Shown one piece after another: positions 53,296 to 62,891 of a stretch of DNA of 64,000 nucleotides. The DNA is from Bacteroidia bacterium (GTDB lineage: Bacteria > Bacteroidota > Bacteroidia > Chitinophagales > Chitinophagaceae): the NCBI GenBank assembly GCA_030429205.1, contig JAUICZ010000007.1, positions 1 through 64,000 on the forward strand, in the 5' to 3' direction. Below the pieces are notes generated by a model. The model saw only the letters and a program-made list of their open reading frames with translations. It did not search any database and was not told the DNA's origin. How positions within the stretch are numbered: the stretch's first letter is position 1; the number at the start of each line of letters is the position of its first letter. The translations under genes were made by a program, and so were the position numbers.

Positions 53296-55731
53296 ATGGA
53301 CCAGAGCCAAGAGCAAATACAAAACAGGTTAGTTAACCAAATCAATTCGACGTTTGATTTCAAACGTCTGTTTGGTGCTATTATCACCAATTGGTATTGG
53401 TTTGTACTTTGTATTTCTATTACCATGACAGCCGGTTTCCTCTATCTGAGGTATACAACACCGCAATTTGCAGTATACAGCTCTATACTTTTAGAAGAAG
53501 ACAATCAAAACCCTGCACAAAGCTTACTGAGTAAAATAGACCCTGATAACGACAAATCTCGTGTCAATCTATTCAACGAAAAAGTGATCCTGCAATCGCA
53601 GGATATGATATTGAAGGTGATCGACTCTTTAGATCTCAACATCAGGTACTGGGCTATGGGACGTGTAAAGGAAACAGAACTTTACTACGAATGCCCGATC
53701 AGAATTGTATTTGATGATGAAGGTTTTACAGACGGAAGAAGAACTATCACAATCAAACAAATTGTTGAAGGGCAGTTTGAGTTAATAGAAGGAGAAAAGT
53801 CTGAACGCGTACTATACGGTACCTGGATAAAACGCAGATGGGGGCGCTTTAAAATACTATATGTAGACAGACCGGGGGTAAACAAAGGTTTTCTTGAGGC
53901 GTCTACTGACATTAAAGTTCAGATAGAACATATTGAAAATGCTATTGGGCGTGTTGGTGGCAGGTTCGATGTAGAATTGCAGGATGGACGTACCAGCTTA
54001 CTAGACCTGTACTATACTGACAATATAAGAGCAAGAGGTGTTGATTACATAAACACACTCATTTACTTCTATCAGGAAAATGAGATGAAGAGTGTTCGTG
54101 AGACTGCAAAGCTTACGAAAGAGTTTATACAAGGAAGAAAGGCAAGAATATACGATGAGTTAAAAGAGATAGATTCGCTTACTGTAAACATACACGAGAA
54201 TAATAAAGTAGTTGATGTACAGTCTGAAACTAGTGAGTTATTCGGTAAAAAGTCTGAAGCAGAAAGACTAATAGATGAGCTGCAATACAGAAAAGAAACT
54301 CTTCAAAGGCTTACCAACACACTTGAAAACCCGATTGGTAATAAATATGAGATTATTGCAGGGGTAGACATCCCAGATGGAAATATACAAGCCTTAATAC
54401 AACAGTATAATGTAGCTGTAGGCGGAAGAGATGTTCTTGCCAGAAACTGGGGTCCATCGCATCCACAACTACTTGATCAGGAAAGTGAATTAGCATCTAT
54501 AAGAAAGCGTATACTTGACGCAGGCGATCTCATCTTAAGAAACATAAACAGAGAGCTTTCTACACTAAGAGAAAAGAGAAACGAATATACTACTCGTATC
54601 AGCAAAACACCTGAGATATCTAAAGAGATAAAAGATGTAAACAGAAACTACCCTGTACTACAAAACATATACCTTTTACTTTATCAAAAGTTGGTAGAGA
54701 ACGAGATCTCTATGTACTCGGCAAAAGGTAAGTCTAAGGTAGTTGTAGAGCCATATGCATCCGGTACACCTATCAGCCCGGTACCTAAAAAAATCTATAT
54801 CATGATGTTCCTTTTAGGAGCATTAGTGCCGGGTGGTATTATTGTGCTGAGAGAGGTGTTGAACAATAAAGTAATCAATGACAACGATATTGAGTCAAAA
54901 ACATCAATTCCTATCATTGGTTCCATTGGTCGTGTAGAGGGTGGTAACGAAGGAGCAAATATTGTTGTTGGGCCACATGTACGTACCGGTGTTGCAGAAC
55001 AGTTCAGGTTGATACGAGCGAACATGGAGTTCATGTCTGCAACGCGTAACAATCGTATCTACATGATCACATCCAGTACCAGTGGAGAGGGTAAATCATT
55101 TATATCCATCAACCTGGGTATTACAATGACTTTGGCCAAGAAACGTGTTATTGTACTGGAGTTTGATTTACGTAAGCCAAAAATATCTCAATACCTGGGC
55201 GTTTCTAATGATGGTGGTATCAGCGGATACTTAGCAGGGCTATGTGGTTTAGAAAATGTAATTAAAGCATCCGGCATACATGAAAATTTGTATGTAGCTA
55301 ACTGTGGTCCTATACCACCAAACCCGGGAGAACTTTTAGTATCAGAAAAAACAGGACAGCTTTTTGAAGAGCTTAAAGAGATGTTTGATGTGATTATTGT
55401 AGATACCGCACCTATTGGTATGGTATCTGATGCGCTGATACTTTCACAGTATGCTGGTATTAATCTATTCATCATCCGCCAGCAATATACCGTAAAAGAC
55501 CAAGTACGTATGTTTGACGTGCTTCATAAAGACGGAAAGATCCAGAACCCTGCAATCATATTCAATGGCGTAGAGTTTTTGAAGAAATATGGGTACGGAT
55601 ACGGAGGTTCATCTGGTTACGGGTATGGCTATGTTTACGGATATCAATCTGGAGGGTACGGATATTACGAGGAAAATACAAAGAAGAAGAAAAAGAAGAG
55701 AGGATTCTTAAAACGCTTCTTTACGAAATAA
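53296..55731 (+). CDS. Polysaccharide co-polymerase with BY-kinase domain (Wzc-like)
   Basis: 811 aa. A Wzz domain with TM1 (about 33-52), a long periplasmic coiled-coil region, the GNVR segment, TM2 (about 497-517) and a cytosolic BY-kinase domain: Walker A TSSTSGEGKS, Walker A' LEFDLRKPKI and Walker B VIIVDTAPIG. The C-terminal tail (about 760-795) is very rich in tyrosine and glycine and ends in a lysine-rich run; these tyrosines are the expected autophosphorylation sites controlling assembly. No cognate phosphatase gene lies in the window. Follows wza by 20 bp. Confidence 0.94.
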   Translation: MDQSQEQIQNRLVNQINSTFDFKRLFGAIITNWYWFVLCISITMTAGFLYLRYTTPQFAVYSSILLEEDNQNPAQSLLSKIDPDNDKSRVNLFNEKVILQSQDMILKVIDSLDLNIRYWAMGRVKETELYYECPIRIVFDDEGFTDGRRTITIKQIVEGQFELIEGEKSERVLYGTWIKRRWGRFKILYVDRPGVNKGFLEASTDIKVQIEHIENAIGRVGGRFDVELQDGRTSLLDLYYTDNIRARGVDYINTLIYFYQENEMKSVRETAKLTKEFIQGRKARIYDELKEIDSLTVNIHENNKVVDVQSETSELFGKKSEAERLIDELQYRKETLQRLTNTLENPIGNKYEIIAGVDIPDGNIQALIQQYNVAVGGRDVLARNWGPSHPQLLDQESELASIRKRILDAGDLILRNINRELSTLREKRNEYTTRISKTPEISKEIKDVNRNYPVLQNIYLLLYQKLVENEISMYSAKGKSKVVVEPYASGTPISPVPKKIYIMMFLLGALVPGGIIVLREVLNNKVINDNDIESKTSIPIIGSIGRVEGGNEGANIVVGPHVRTGVAEQFRLIRANMEFMSATRNNRIYMITSSTSGEGKSFISINLGITMTLAKKRVIVLEFDLRKPKISQYLGVSNDGGISGYLAGLCGLENVIKASGIHENLYVANCGPIPPNPGELLVSEKTGQLFEELKEMFDVIIVDTAPIGMVSDALILSQYAGINLFIIRQQYTVKDQVRMFDVLHKDGKIQNPAIIFNGVEFLKKYGYGYGGSSGYGYGYVYGYQSGGYGYYEENTKKKKKKRGFLKRFFTK

Positions 55732-55861
55732 GTGGAGTTCAGGTATCGTTATCTGCCTGTTACAAGGTAGTTATTTGAGTGTTAACAAGAGAGAGATAAA
55801 ATGCAGTTTGCAAATGAATAGGATATCATTGCAGCTGTAAAAATATACTTACATATAGACG

Positions 55862-57643
55862 ATGAAACTCAAGAAAAGGCACGCCCTCTCGTACGTTGTT
55901 AAGCTGTACGAAATATTTAACAGAAAGCAGAAAAATGCTTTTAAATGGCTGGTATTCTGGACATTTATCAGCTCCATTACCGACCTATTAGGTTTATCAC
56001 TGATAATACCTGTTGTAGGTTTGGTACTGTCTGAGACATTTTACACTACGATAATAACTGATTACCCTATTCTTGCCGACTTTACTAAAACTGAATTACT
56101 CATATATACAGTAGCAGCTTTCTTTCTACTGATAATTGCTAAAAATGCCTTTGGGTTATTGATCAACTGGCTACAAGTAAGTTTTGTCCGCAAGCTATAT
56201 GTCAGCTCTTCAATGAATGTACTAAACAAAGTATATGACCGTAGTATGCTGGACATGCAGAAGGAAACTTCTAATGAACTGGTAAGTAAACTTACATACT
56301 ACCAATCTGCCCTGTGTAGCAGCGCCGCGATATCCAGTTTAATATTAATCAACGAGGCGATCATATTTATACTTACGGCTCTTATTATCTGTACCTACAA
56401 CTGGCAGCTATTCTTACTAATGATAGGTGTACTATTTCCTATCATGGGTGCTTTTTATGCCAAGGTGAAAAATATGATCAAAGTAGCGGGTGAAGAGAAA
56501 AGCAAGAACAGCATTAAACTATATGCCTACGCACAGGAAATGGTATTCGGTTACACCGATATTAAAATAGCAGGCACACAAGATCGCTTTAAAGATCGCT
56601 TTAAAAAGTTTGCTAAAAAATATAGTCACAATCAGGCGCAGATAGACTTCATGATGTTTATTCCAACACGCATCATCGAGATTGCTATCTTCTTATGTAT
56701 TATTCTAATATTGATTTATGGTGTGTTTGTTTTAAAAGACACCGAGAAGATAATAACAACAGTGAGCTTGTTCTCTATGGTGGCATACAGAAGTATCCCA
56801 TCTATCAACCGCTTTGTTATCTCTATGAATAACCTTACCTCTACAGGGTTTATTTTTAAAGATGTTGATTTTGAACCTACAGAAGATGATAAGGATACAG
56901 ATAAAAAACAAAGCCCGGATCTTGAATTCAACAATAGCATTAAATTCAATGATGTTGGATACCGTTACCCTGACTCGAAAAGCAACATCTTAAAGAATTG
57001 TGATCTTGAGATCAAAAAGGGTGAATCTATAGGTATTATCGGTCGTTCAGGAGCGGGTAAATCTACCCTTGTCAACAACATATTAGGTTTCCTTTATCCT
57101 ACAGAAGGTAATATAGATATAGATAACACACCACTTACGGTTAACAACATCCATAAATGGTGGAAGATACTGGGGTATGTAAGGCAAGAGGTATTTATTA
57201 TGAATACCAGCTTCTATGAGAACATCGCTATCGGAGAAGATAAAGAAGATATTGACATGGAAAGAATGGAACGTGCCATCAAACTTTCCAGCCTTAAGGA
57301 ACTAGTAGACACTTGGCCTGAGAAAGGTAATACCGTGCTTAATGAAAGGGGTAACAACCTATCTGGCGGACAGAAGCAGCGTATTGCCATTGCCAGAGCT
57401 ATATATAAAGGAGCACAGGTGTTAATATTTGATGAGGCAACATCTGCACTGGATTCAAAAACAGAAGAGGAGATCACGAACTCAATACGCGAGCTAGGAA
57501 AAGAAGACTTGACAGTGGTCATAATTGCACATAGGTATACTTCGCTGAAGTATTGTGACAATATCTACAGAATTGACGGAGGAACAATAACAGAACAATT
57601 ATCATACAACCAACTAATGCAGGCAGAACAAACTGTCAGTTAG
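55862..57643 (+). CDS. ABC transporter, fused permease and ATPase (flippase-like)
   Basis: 593-aa half transporter. Six membrane helices in the first 320 residues, then an ATP-binding domain with Walker A IGRSGAGKST (about 394-403), signature LSGGQKQRIAIARA, Walker B VLIFDEATSALD and H-loop IIAHR. It resembles MsbA/PglK-type flippases, which move lipid-linked sugars across the inner membrane. In this operon it is the likely route by which the repeat unit or glycolipid reaches the periplasm. No Wzx or Wzy gene is seen so far. Confidence 0.92.
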   Translation: MKLKKRHALSYVVKLYEIFNRKQKNAFKWLVFWTFISSITDLLGLSLIIPVVGLVLSETFYTTIITDYPILADFTKTELLIYTVAAFFLLIIAKNAFGLLINWLQVSFVRKLYVSSSMNVLNKVYDRSMLDMQKETSNELVSKLTYYQSALCSSAAISSLILINEAIIFILTALIICTYNWQLFLLMIGVLFPIMGAFYAKVKNMIKVAGEEKSKNSIKLYAYAQEMVFGYTDIKIAGTQDRFKDRFKKFAKKYSHNQAQIDFMMFIPTRIIEIAIFLCIILILIYGVFVLKDTEKIITTVSLFSMVAYRSIPSINRFVISMNNLTSTGFIFKDVDFEPTEDDKDTDKKQSPDLEFNNSIKFNDVGYRYPDSKSNILKNCDLEIKKGESIGIIGRSGAGKSTLVNNILGFLYPTEGNIDIDNTPLTVNNIHKWWKILGYVRQEVFIMNTSFYENIAIGEDKEDIDMERMERAIKLSSLKELVDTWPEKGNTVLNERGNNLSGGQKQRIAIARAIYKGAQVLIFDEATSALDSKTEEEITNSIRELGKEDLTVVIIAHRYTSLKYCDNIYRIDGGTITEQLSYNQLMQAEQTVS

Positions 57644-57659
57644 TTAAACATAATATAGT

Positions 57660-58613
57660 ATGAGCAAGCTGGTAACGGTAGTAGTACCAAACTATAACTG
57701 TGCTGAATATCTTGATAAATGCCTGGAGCATGTTGTCAACCAAACGTATAAAAACTTAGAAATTATCGTTTGTGATAATGCTTCTACAGACAACTCGTTG
57801 GAGATAATTAACCGCTGGGCTGACAAAGACAGCAGAATAAAAGTTTTAACGACGGAGGTTAACCAGGGAGGATTACGCTGCTATAACAGAATGTTCTTTG
57901 AAGCAACCGGGGATTACATCATGATACAAGACTCTGACGACTGGTGTGACCTACAGCGAGTAGAAAAACAAGCTGCTGTCTTAGACAATAATGATGTGGG
58001 CTGCTGTATGACCAACTCTATTTTTTATTACGGACATACAGAACCGGAATACCCTGAACAACCGGGATCCGGCGTGTGTACTATTGAAAATGAAGACTGG
58101 GCACCTGCTACTATAATGTTTAAAAGAGAAATTCTAAAAGATATACCCGGCTATCATTTGTATTGGGATAGAGTAACCAGTTACGATAACTATTTCATCA
58201 TGAGCATCATTGATAAATTTGGTGGTTATTATCTGGATGAATACCTATACTTTGTTTGGGCCAGAGCAAACTCTGACCACAGAAGCATTGACTTAAGTGA
58301 GCCTAATGCACTAAAGAAGATCATAGCATTTGATATTTATAAGTTTTTAAAAAAGCAGCGTATTGAAACAGGCACTGATTATTTGAAAGATAATAACATG
58401 GATGCTTTAAAAGAGTACGAGCAGTCTTTATTAAATAACAATAAGTACATGGCAGACAAGATTAGAATGTTTGCTTGTATACAAATAGACAATGGCAACT
58501 TATTAGGTGGCAAACAGTTATTACATGAAGCAATAAAGCGTGCACCAACACTAATAAAAAACTACCAATCGTACTTATATCTGTTACGCGCAAAAAAGAA
58601 AGCAACTGCATAA
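57660..58613 (+). CDS. Glycosyltransferase family 2 (first of pair)
   Basis: 317 aa, GT-A fold. VTVVVPNYNCAEYLDKCLEH at 4-23, IIVCDNASTDNSLEI near 36-50, and DxD-type QDSDDWCD near 96-103. After the catalytic domain the protein has a helical C-terminal extension of about 90 residues containing TGTDYLKDNN and EYEQSLLNNNKYMADKIRMF. The same layout is found in the next gene, so the pair arose by duplication. Cytosolic; donor and acceptor unknown. Confidence 0.9.
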   Translation: MSKLVTVVVPNYNCAEYLDKCLEHVVNQTYKNLEIIVCDNASTDNSLEIINRWADKDSRIKVLTTEVNQGGLRCYNRMFFEATGDYIMIQDSDDWCDLQRVEKQAAVLDNNDVGCCMTNSIFYYGHTEPEYPEQPGSGVCTIENEDWAPATIMFKREILKDIPGYHLYWDRVTSYDNYFIMSIIDKFGGYYLDEYLYFVWARANSDHRSIDLSEPNALKKIIAFDIYKFLKKQRIETGTDYLKDNNMDALKEYEQSLLNNNKYMADKIRMFACIQIDNGNLLGGKQLLHEAIKRAPTLIKNYQSYLYLLRAKKKATA

Positions 58614-58625
58614 AAACATAGCCAA

Positions 58626-59582
58626 ATGAAAGTAAGTATCATAATGTGCTCATATAATAGTGCTGAATATGTTGTTAAAGCTATTCAGAGCATATTAGAT
58701 CAAACATATAAAAATTGGGAGTTGATCATTAGTGACGACAAGTCTACTGATGATTCTGCAGAAGCTATTAAGCCTTTCTTATCTGACCCTAGAATTATAC
58801 TGCACGTACAAAAAAACAACTTGGGTTATGTAAAGAACAAAAACTCTGCGCTGAAGAGAGCCACAGGTGATCTTGTTACGCAATTGGATTCTGACGATCT
58901 GTGCCCTAAAGACAGGATTGAGAAACAGGTTAATGTTTTTATTAAAAATCCTGAGATAAAAATTTGCGGGACAGACTTTAGACCAGTAGGTGTGGATGAT
59001 GAGCCAATTCGTGTAATTGACTTTACTGTAAACAAAGAGAAATACGAAAAAGACTTTTTGATAGAAAAGCCACAAATAGAATATCCTTTTTGGTTTCCGG
59101 GGTTGATGTGGCGCAGGGAGTTATTTGATGAGATCGGATATTTCCCTGAGTACTTTAGCGGCATTTATGGTGATGATCATTATTGGACATTTAAAGCCAA
59201 CCAGAAATACCCGATCTACTTTGTAAAAGATTGCCTTTACGACTACAGAATAAACCCCAATTCGATAACCAATGTTTTAGACGACCCAAGAAAATTAATA
59301 GCACAAGATGTTATTAAAGAGCTGTACAGGCTTATTACAGAAACAGGTACAGATTGGTTAGAACAAAACAAGCCTGAAGAGGGGCTTGCTTTTGAACAGA
59401 GTTTATTCGACGATAAAAAACTAATGGCTCAACGTTATAGAATGTGGGCGGCTAAGGCTATTGATAAAAAGAACTGGGCACAGGCTTGGGACCTATTGAA
59501 GAAGCATTTTAGATGTAGCCTTACAGACGTTGATGGCTACAGAACATTATTGTATTATTTAAGAAACAGGTACTTAAAGTGA
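58626..59582 (+). CDS. Glycosyltransferase family 2 (second of pair)
   Basis: 318 aa, GT-A fold: VSIIMCSYNSAEYVVKAIQS at 3-22, LIISDDKSTDDSAEAI near 34-49, and QLDSDDLCP near 92-100. The C-terminal tail carries TGTDWLEQNK and AFEQSLFDDKKLMAQRYRMW, homologous to the tail of the preceding gene. Its stop overlaps the GTG start of the next gene (GTGA). Confidence 0.9.
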   Translation: MKVSIIMCSYNSAEYVVKAIQSILDQTYKNWELIISDDKSTDDSAEAIKPFLSDPRIILHVQKNNLGYVKNKNSALKRATGDLVTQLDSDDLCPKDRIEKQVNVFIKNPEIKICGTDFRPVGVDDEPIRVIDFTVNKEKYEKDFLIEKPQIEYPFWFPGLMWRRELFDEIGYFPEYFSGIYGDDHYWTFKANQKYPIYFVKDCLYDYRINPNSITNVLDDPRKLIAQDVIKELYRLITETGTDWLEQNKPEEGLAFEQSLFDDKKLMAQRYRMWAAKAIDKKNWAQAWDLLKKHFRCSLTDVDGYRTLLYYLRNRYLK

Positions 59583-60775
59583 GAATAATTTTAGCATCAG
59601 AAGTAATACACCCGGGTGGAGCTGAAACATTTATCTTGCGCCTGGCACAAGCATTGCATGAGAAAGGACATGAGGTTTGTGTATTTGTGTTTTACGAAGA
59701 ACTGCTCAACTATGGTCTTTGTAAAATATTTGCACCCGATGTACGTATCGTACCTGCTAGAATACCTAATGCTAAGCTATTGCAAAAAGTAGATGGCGGA
59801 CTATTCAGATTAAGTATTGACAAAAGCTTAAGAAGCAATTATATTAAGCAATCGCTACACCAGTTAATAAAAGAGCATCAGCCAGATGTAATTCATAGCC
59901 ATCTGCTAAAGGTAGATGCATTGTGCCTTGATGTTGCACAAACATATAACGTTCCTGTAGTAAATACCATTCATGGCGATTACCTGCAGTTTTATAATAA
60001 AACTCAGGCGGGCACTCCTATACCTTTGCTTAACTATTTAACAAAAGCACCCAAGAACCTAAAAAGGCTGGCGCATACCGTTGTTATATCTAACAAACAA
60101 ATACGCTTTTTTGAGGAACACTTCCCGAATGAAACTAAAGGGAAGATCACGAAAATATATAATGGCTACAGGAGTAACGTTACAGAAGACAGCATAGCAC
60201 TAAAAAAACAGTTGGGCATACAAGAGGGAGAGTTTGTATTTGGAATGGTATCAAGAGGCATTCCTGAAAAAGGGTGGCAAATAGCTATTGATGCTTTTCT
60301 GCAGCTGAACAATGCTCAAACCCATTTAATTCTAACGGGAAGTAGTGATTACCTAAGTGAGCTAAAAAACAAATATGCGAAAGAGCAGCGAATACATTTT
60401 ACCGGGCATGCTGACAACCCCATCAACTGGGTGAATGTTTTTGATGTAGGGTTATTACCTTCTACATATCCTTCAGAAAGCTTGCCAACGGTCATAATTG
60501 AGTATTTATATTGTAATGCTCCCGTTATTGCCAGCGATGCAGGAGAGATCGTACATATGACAGGACAAGACAGTACGCCATCAGGTATTATAACACCAAT
60601 ACAAGACGGTAAGGTTAGTGTAAGTGAAACTCGTGATGCGATGGAACAATACCTAAACAATAAAGAACTGTACAATCAGCATAAAGCCAATACAAAAAAT
60701 TGCTACGAACAGTTTGATATGAACAAATGTGTAGCCGCCTATACAACGGTATATCAAAATGCTATAAACAAGTAA
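59579..60775 (+). CDS. Glycosyltransferase family 4
   Basis: 398 aa, GTG start overlapping the previous stop. GT-B fold: the N-terminal Rossmann domain begins with ASEVIHPGGAETFILRLAQA (6-25); the C-terminal donor domain shows GMVSRGIPEKGWQIAIDAF (about 222-240) and the retaining GT4 E-x7-E region PSTYPSESLPTVIIEYL (about 295-311). A membrane-associated, cytosolic hexosyltransferase for the surface polysaccharide is likely; the sugar is unknown. Confidence 0.9.
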   Translation: MRIILASEVIHPGGAETFILRLAQALHEKGHEVCVFVFYEELLNYGLCKIFAPDVRIVPARIPNAKLLQKVDGGLFRLSIDKSLRSNYIKQSLHQLIKEHQPDVIHSHLLKVDALCLDVAQTYNVPVVNTIHGDYLQFYNKTQAGTPIPLLNYLTKAPKNLKRLAHTVVISNKQIRFFEEHFPNETKGKITKIYNGYRSNVTEDSIALKKQLGIQEGEFVFGMVSRGIPEKGWQIAIDAFLQLNNAQTHLILTGSSDYLSELKNKYAKEQRIHFTGHADNPINWVNVFDVGLLPSTYPSESLPTVIIEYLYCNAPVIASDAGEIVHMTGQDSTPSGIITPIQDGKVSVSETRDAMEQYLNNKELYNQHKANTKNCYEQFDMNKCVAAYTTVYQNAINK

Positions 60776-60783
60776 GAATAATT

Positions 60784-61668
60784 ATGAGGTTTGCCATAAG
60801 AGACGATGATACTAATTACTACACACAGCCGGAAGATCTGGAGCGCTGTTATGGTGATATATGGGATGATTTTGCTCCTACCCTAAGCCTTATATCTAAA
60901 GTAAAAGGCAATTGGCTGTATTGGGTACACCAAATTTACAAAGACAAACACGATACAGATTGGGATGCATGGACTAATGATGATACGATATACCCAATAG
61001 AAGACAACACTGCACTGATACCGTTTATTCAACAAAAGGTAAAAGAGGAAAAGCTAGACCTTGCATTCCATGCCAAGCACCATAGAAATGGCGACCCTGT
61101 TTTACCGGAAGGAAGGAGCAATAACTATGTACGCGGCGCTGAGTTTTTTACTACGAGAGACCTAACGAACGAGATCAGAGAAGAGGTAGCTCACTTAGAA
61201 CAAATTTTCGATACTGATATTACAGTGTTTACACCTCCTCAAAACCTACTAAGCCCTATGGGGTATCAGGCTGTTTTAAATGCCGGTTTGAACTTGTGCG
61301 GAGGAGGTATACCTTTTTACAAAAAAGAAAAAAATGCAAAGGGGATAGCCAATATAATTAAGCAACTTAGCTTTAAACTATTGCATAGAGATGCTGATTA
61401 CCCTAAGGTTTTAAAATATAATAATCATAATGAGGTAGCATATCACTATCCTCTACAACCTAATACCAGATTAGATACGCTGATATACGATTTTGAAATG
61501 GTGCGTAAATACAATGGAGACTTTGTATTGTCTACTCACTATGTTGAGTTTGACTACCCAATGGTATACGACGAAACCATTACCATGAAGAAAGTATTGA
61601 TGGACTTTTTAGACCATGTATCAAAATACAATGTCGAAAAAATGTCTTTATCAGAGATGTTGAAATGA
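60784..61668 (+). CDS. Polysaccharide deacetylase-like protein
   Basis: 294 aa from the ATG at 60784 (MRFAIRDDDTNYYTQPEDLE), chosen because the longer frame from 60727 overlaps the GT4 gene. The opening RDDDTN corresponds to the metal-binding aspartate motif of NodB/DUF2334-type carbohydrate esterases, and HAKHHR near residue 100 could give the metal histidines. TPPQNLLSPMGYQAV fits the later active-site strand. No signal peptide, so it would act in the cytosol on a sugar precursor. Overlaps the next gene by 4 bp (ATGA). Confidence 0.7.
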   Translation: MRFAIRDDDTNYYTQPEDLERCYGDIWDDFAPTLSLISKVKGNWLYWVHQIYKDKHDTDWDAWTNDDTIYPIEDNTALIPFIQQKVKEEKLDLAFHAKHHRNGDPVLPEGRSNNYVRGAEFFTTRDLTNEIREEVAHLEQIFDTDITVFTPPQNLLSPMGYQAVLNAGLNLCGGGIPFYKKEKNAKGIANIIKQLSFKLLHRDADYPKVLKYNNHNEVAYHYPLQPNTRLDTLIYDFEMVRKYNGDFVLSTHYVEFDYPMVYDETITMKKVLMDFLDHVSKYNVEKMSLSEMLK

Positions 61669-62891
61669 GTAGAAAAGGCAACATATTAGTTACATCTTTC
61701 CAATCGCTCACACCAAAAAGTGCGGGCGGTATGGCTCGGTTAGGTTACTATGTTTCGGATCAACTACATAGGCGCGGACTGCTACGTAACTTTGTGGTTT
61801 ACTCAAAAGGAAAGTTTGACACCGCATTTCCAAGCATACCTGTGTCACCGATATCCAGATACTATTTATTCGCATTAAACAAACTAAATAAAATATTCAA
61901 AGTTCCTGATCACAAGTTCAGGCTGATACAAGAAAAACTGTACGACAAGCTATGCGCAAAAAGGTTAACCGGTGACATTAAAATTCTGTTCACTACTAAT
62001 GCGCACATGTACCGTACTTTCACTAAGGCGAAAAAACTAGGCATACCCATTATATACGTACCGGCAAACCCTGAAGAACATTTTATATTCGACTTGGTTA
62101 CTGAAGAAAATGCGAAACTGGGAATTAAAAGCTTAGATGCATACAACTATTTGCCGAGGTTACATTTTTATAATGATTCAATCAGCTTGGTAGATACCAT
62201 TATCGGAACCTACCCTACAGTATATAAATCATATAAAGAGTATAGTAACCAATACGACCTTGTTGAAATAACAGGACATTTAAAGCCGGACTTCAAGGAC
62301 TATCAATTAGAAGACAAACCAATTAGTGAAGAACTTAAAGTAGTATATGTAGCTACTACAGTTGTTTTAAAAGGTTTGCAGTACTTGCTCGAGGCATGGA
62401 AGCTTCTTAAACAAGAACACCCTGACAAAAAGTTGCAATTATATATTGTAGGCAACATAGAAACCCCTATAAAAAACTTCATCAATGAAAATTACGCAGG
62501 TCTTCAAGATGTGACTTATACGGGACGGATACCTGATGTTGCTGCATTTTTAAAAGATAAAGACCTGAGTGTTGTACCCAGCCTTACAGACGGAGGCCCT
62601 TACGTGGCTCTGGAAGCGGCACACTATGGCATACCGGTTATTCTAACAAATAACTGTGGCTCTGCAGAGCTGTTAAGCAGAAATGCATCCGGCTGCATTG
62701 TTATACCCATACGCGATGCAAAAGCAATAAGAGACAAAATATTATGGGCATACAACTACAGAGAAGAGGCCAAGCAAATGGGCATTAACGCAAAGAAAAA
62801 TCTGGATAGCTATGACATGGATGAATTGATCATGGGTATCACTGATTATTTGGAGCAATACTTAAATGAAAAAGACGCTGGAGATGAGTAA
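61665..62891 (+). CDS. Glycosyltransferase family 4 (first of tandem pair)
   Basis: 408 aa, GT-B fold. The N-terminus starts ILVTSFQSLTPKSAGGMARL and the C-terminal donor domain has VVYVATTVVLKGLQYLLEAW and PSLTDGGPYVALEAAHYGIP, with the E-x7-E area altered to D-x7-E. The next gene is a close paralogue in the same order, and the two overlap by 8 bp. Probably adds a sugar to the growing repeat unit. Confidence 0.9.
   Translation: MSRKGNILVTSFQSLTPKSAGGMARLGYYVSDQLHRRGLLRNFVVYSKGKFDTAFPSIPVSPISRYYLFALNKLNKIFKVPDHKFRLIQEKLYDKLCAKRLTGDIKILFTTNAHMYRTFTKAKKLGIPIIYVPANPEEHFIFDLVTEENAKLGIKSLDAYNYLPRLHFYNDSISLVDTIIGTYPTVYKSYKEYSNQYDLVEITGHLKPDFKDYQLEDKPISEELKVVYVATTVVLKGLQYLLEAWKLLKQEHPDKKLQLYIVGNIETPIKNFINENYAGLQDVTYTGRIPDVAAFLKDKDLSVVPSLTDGGPYVALEAAHYGIPVILTNNCGSAELLSRNASGCIVIPIRDAKAIRDKILWAYNYREEAKQMGINAKKNLDSYDMDELIMGITDYLEQYLNEKDAGDE

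Noticed and set aside
57660-59582. Two GT2 genes as a recent gene duplication hotspot of mobile origin
   Set aside because: The proteins have diverged strongly and the DNA shows no flanking repeats or mobile genes; ordinary old duplication suffices.
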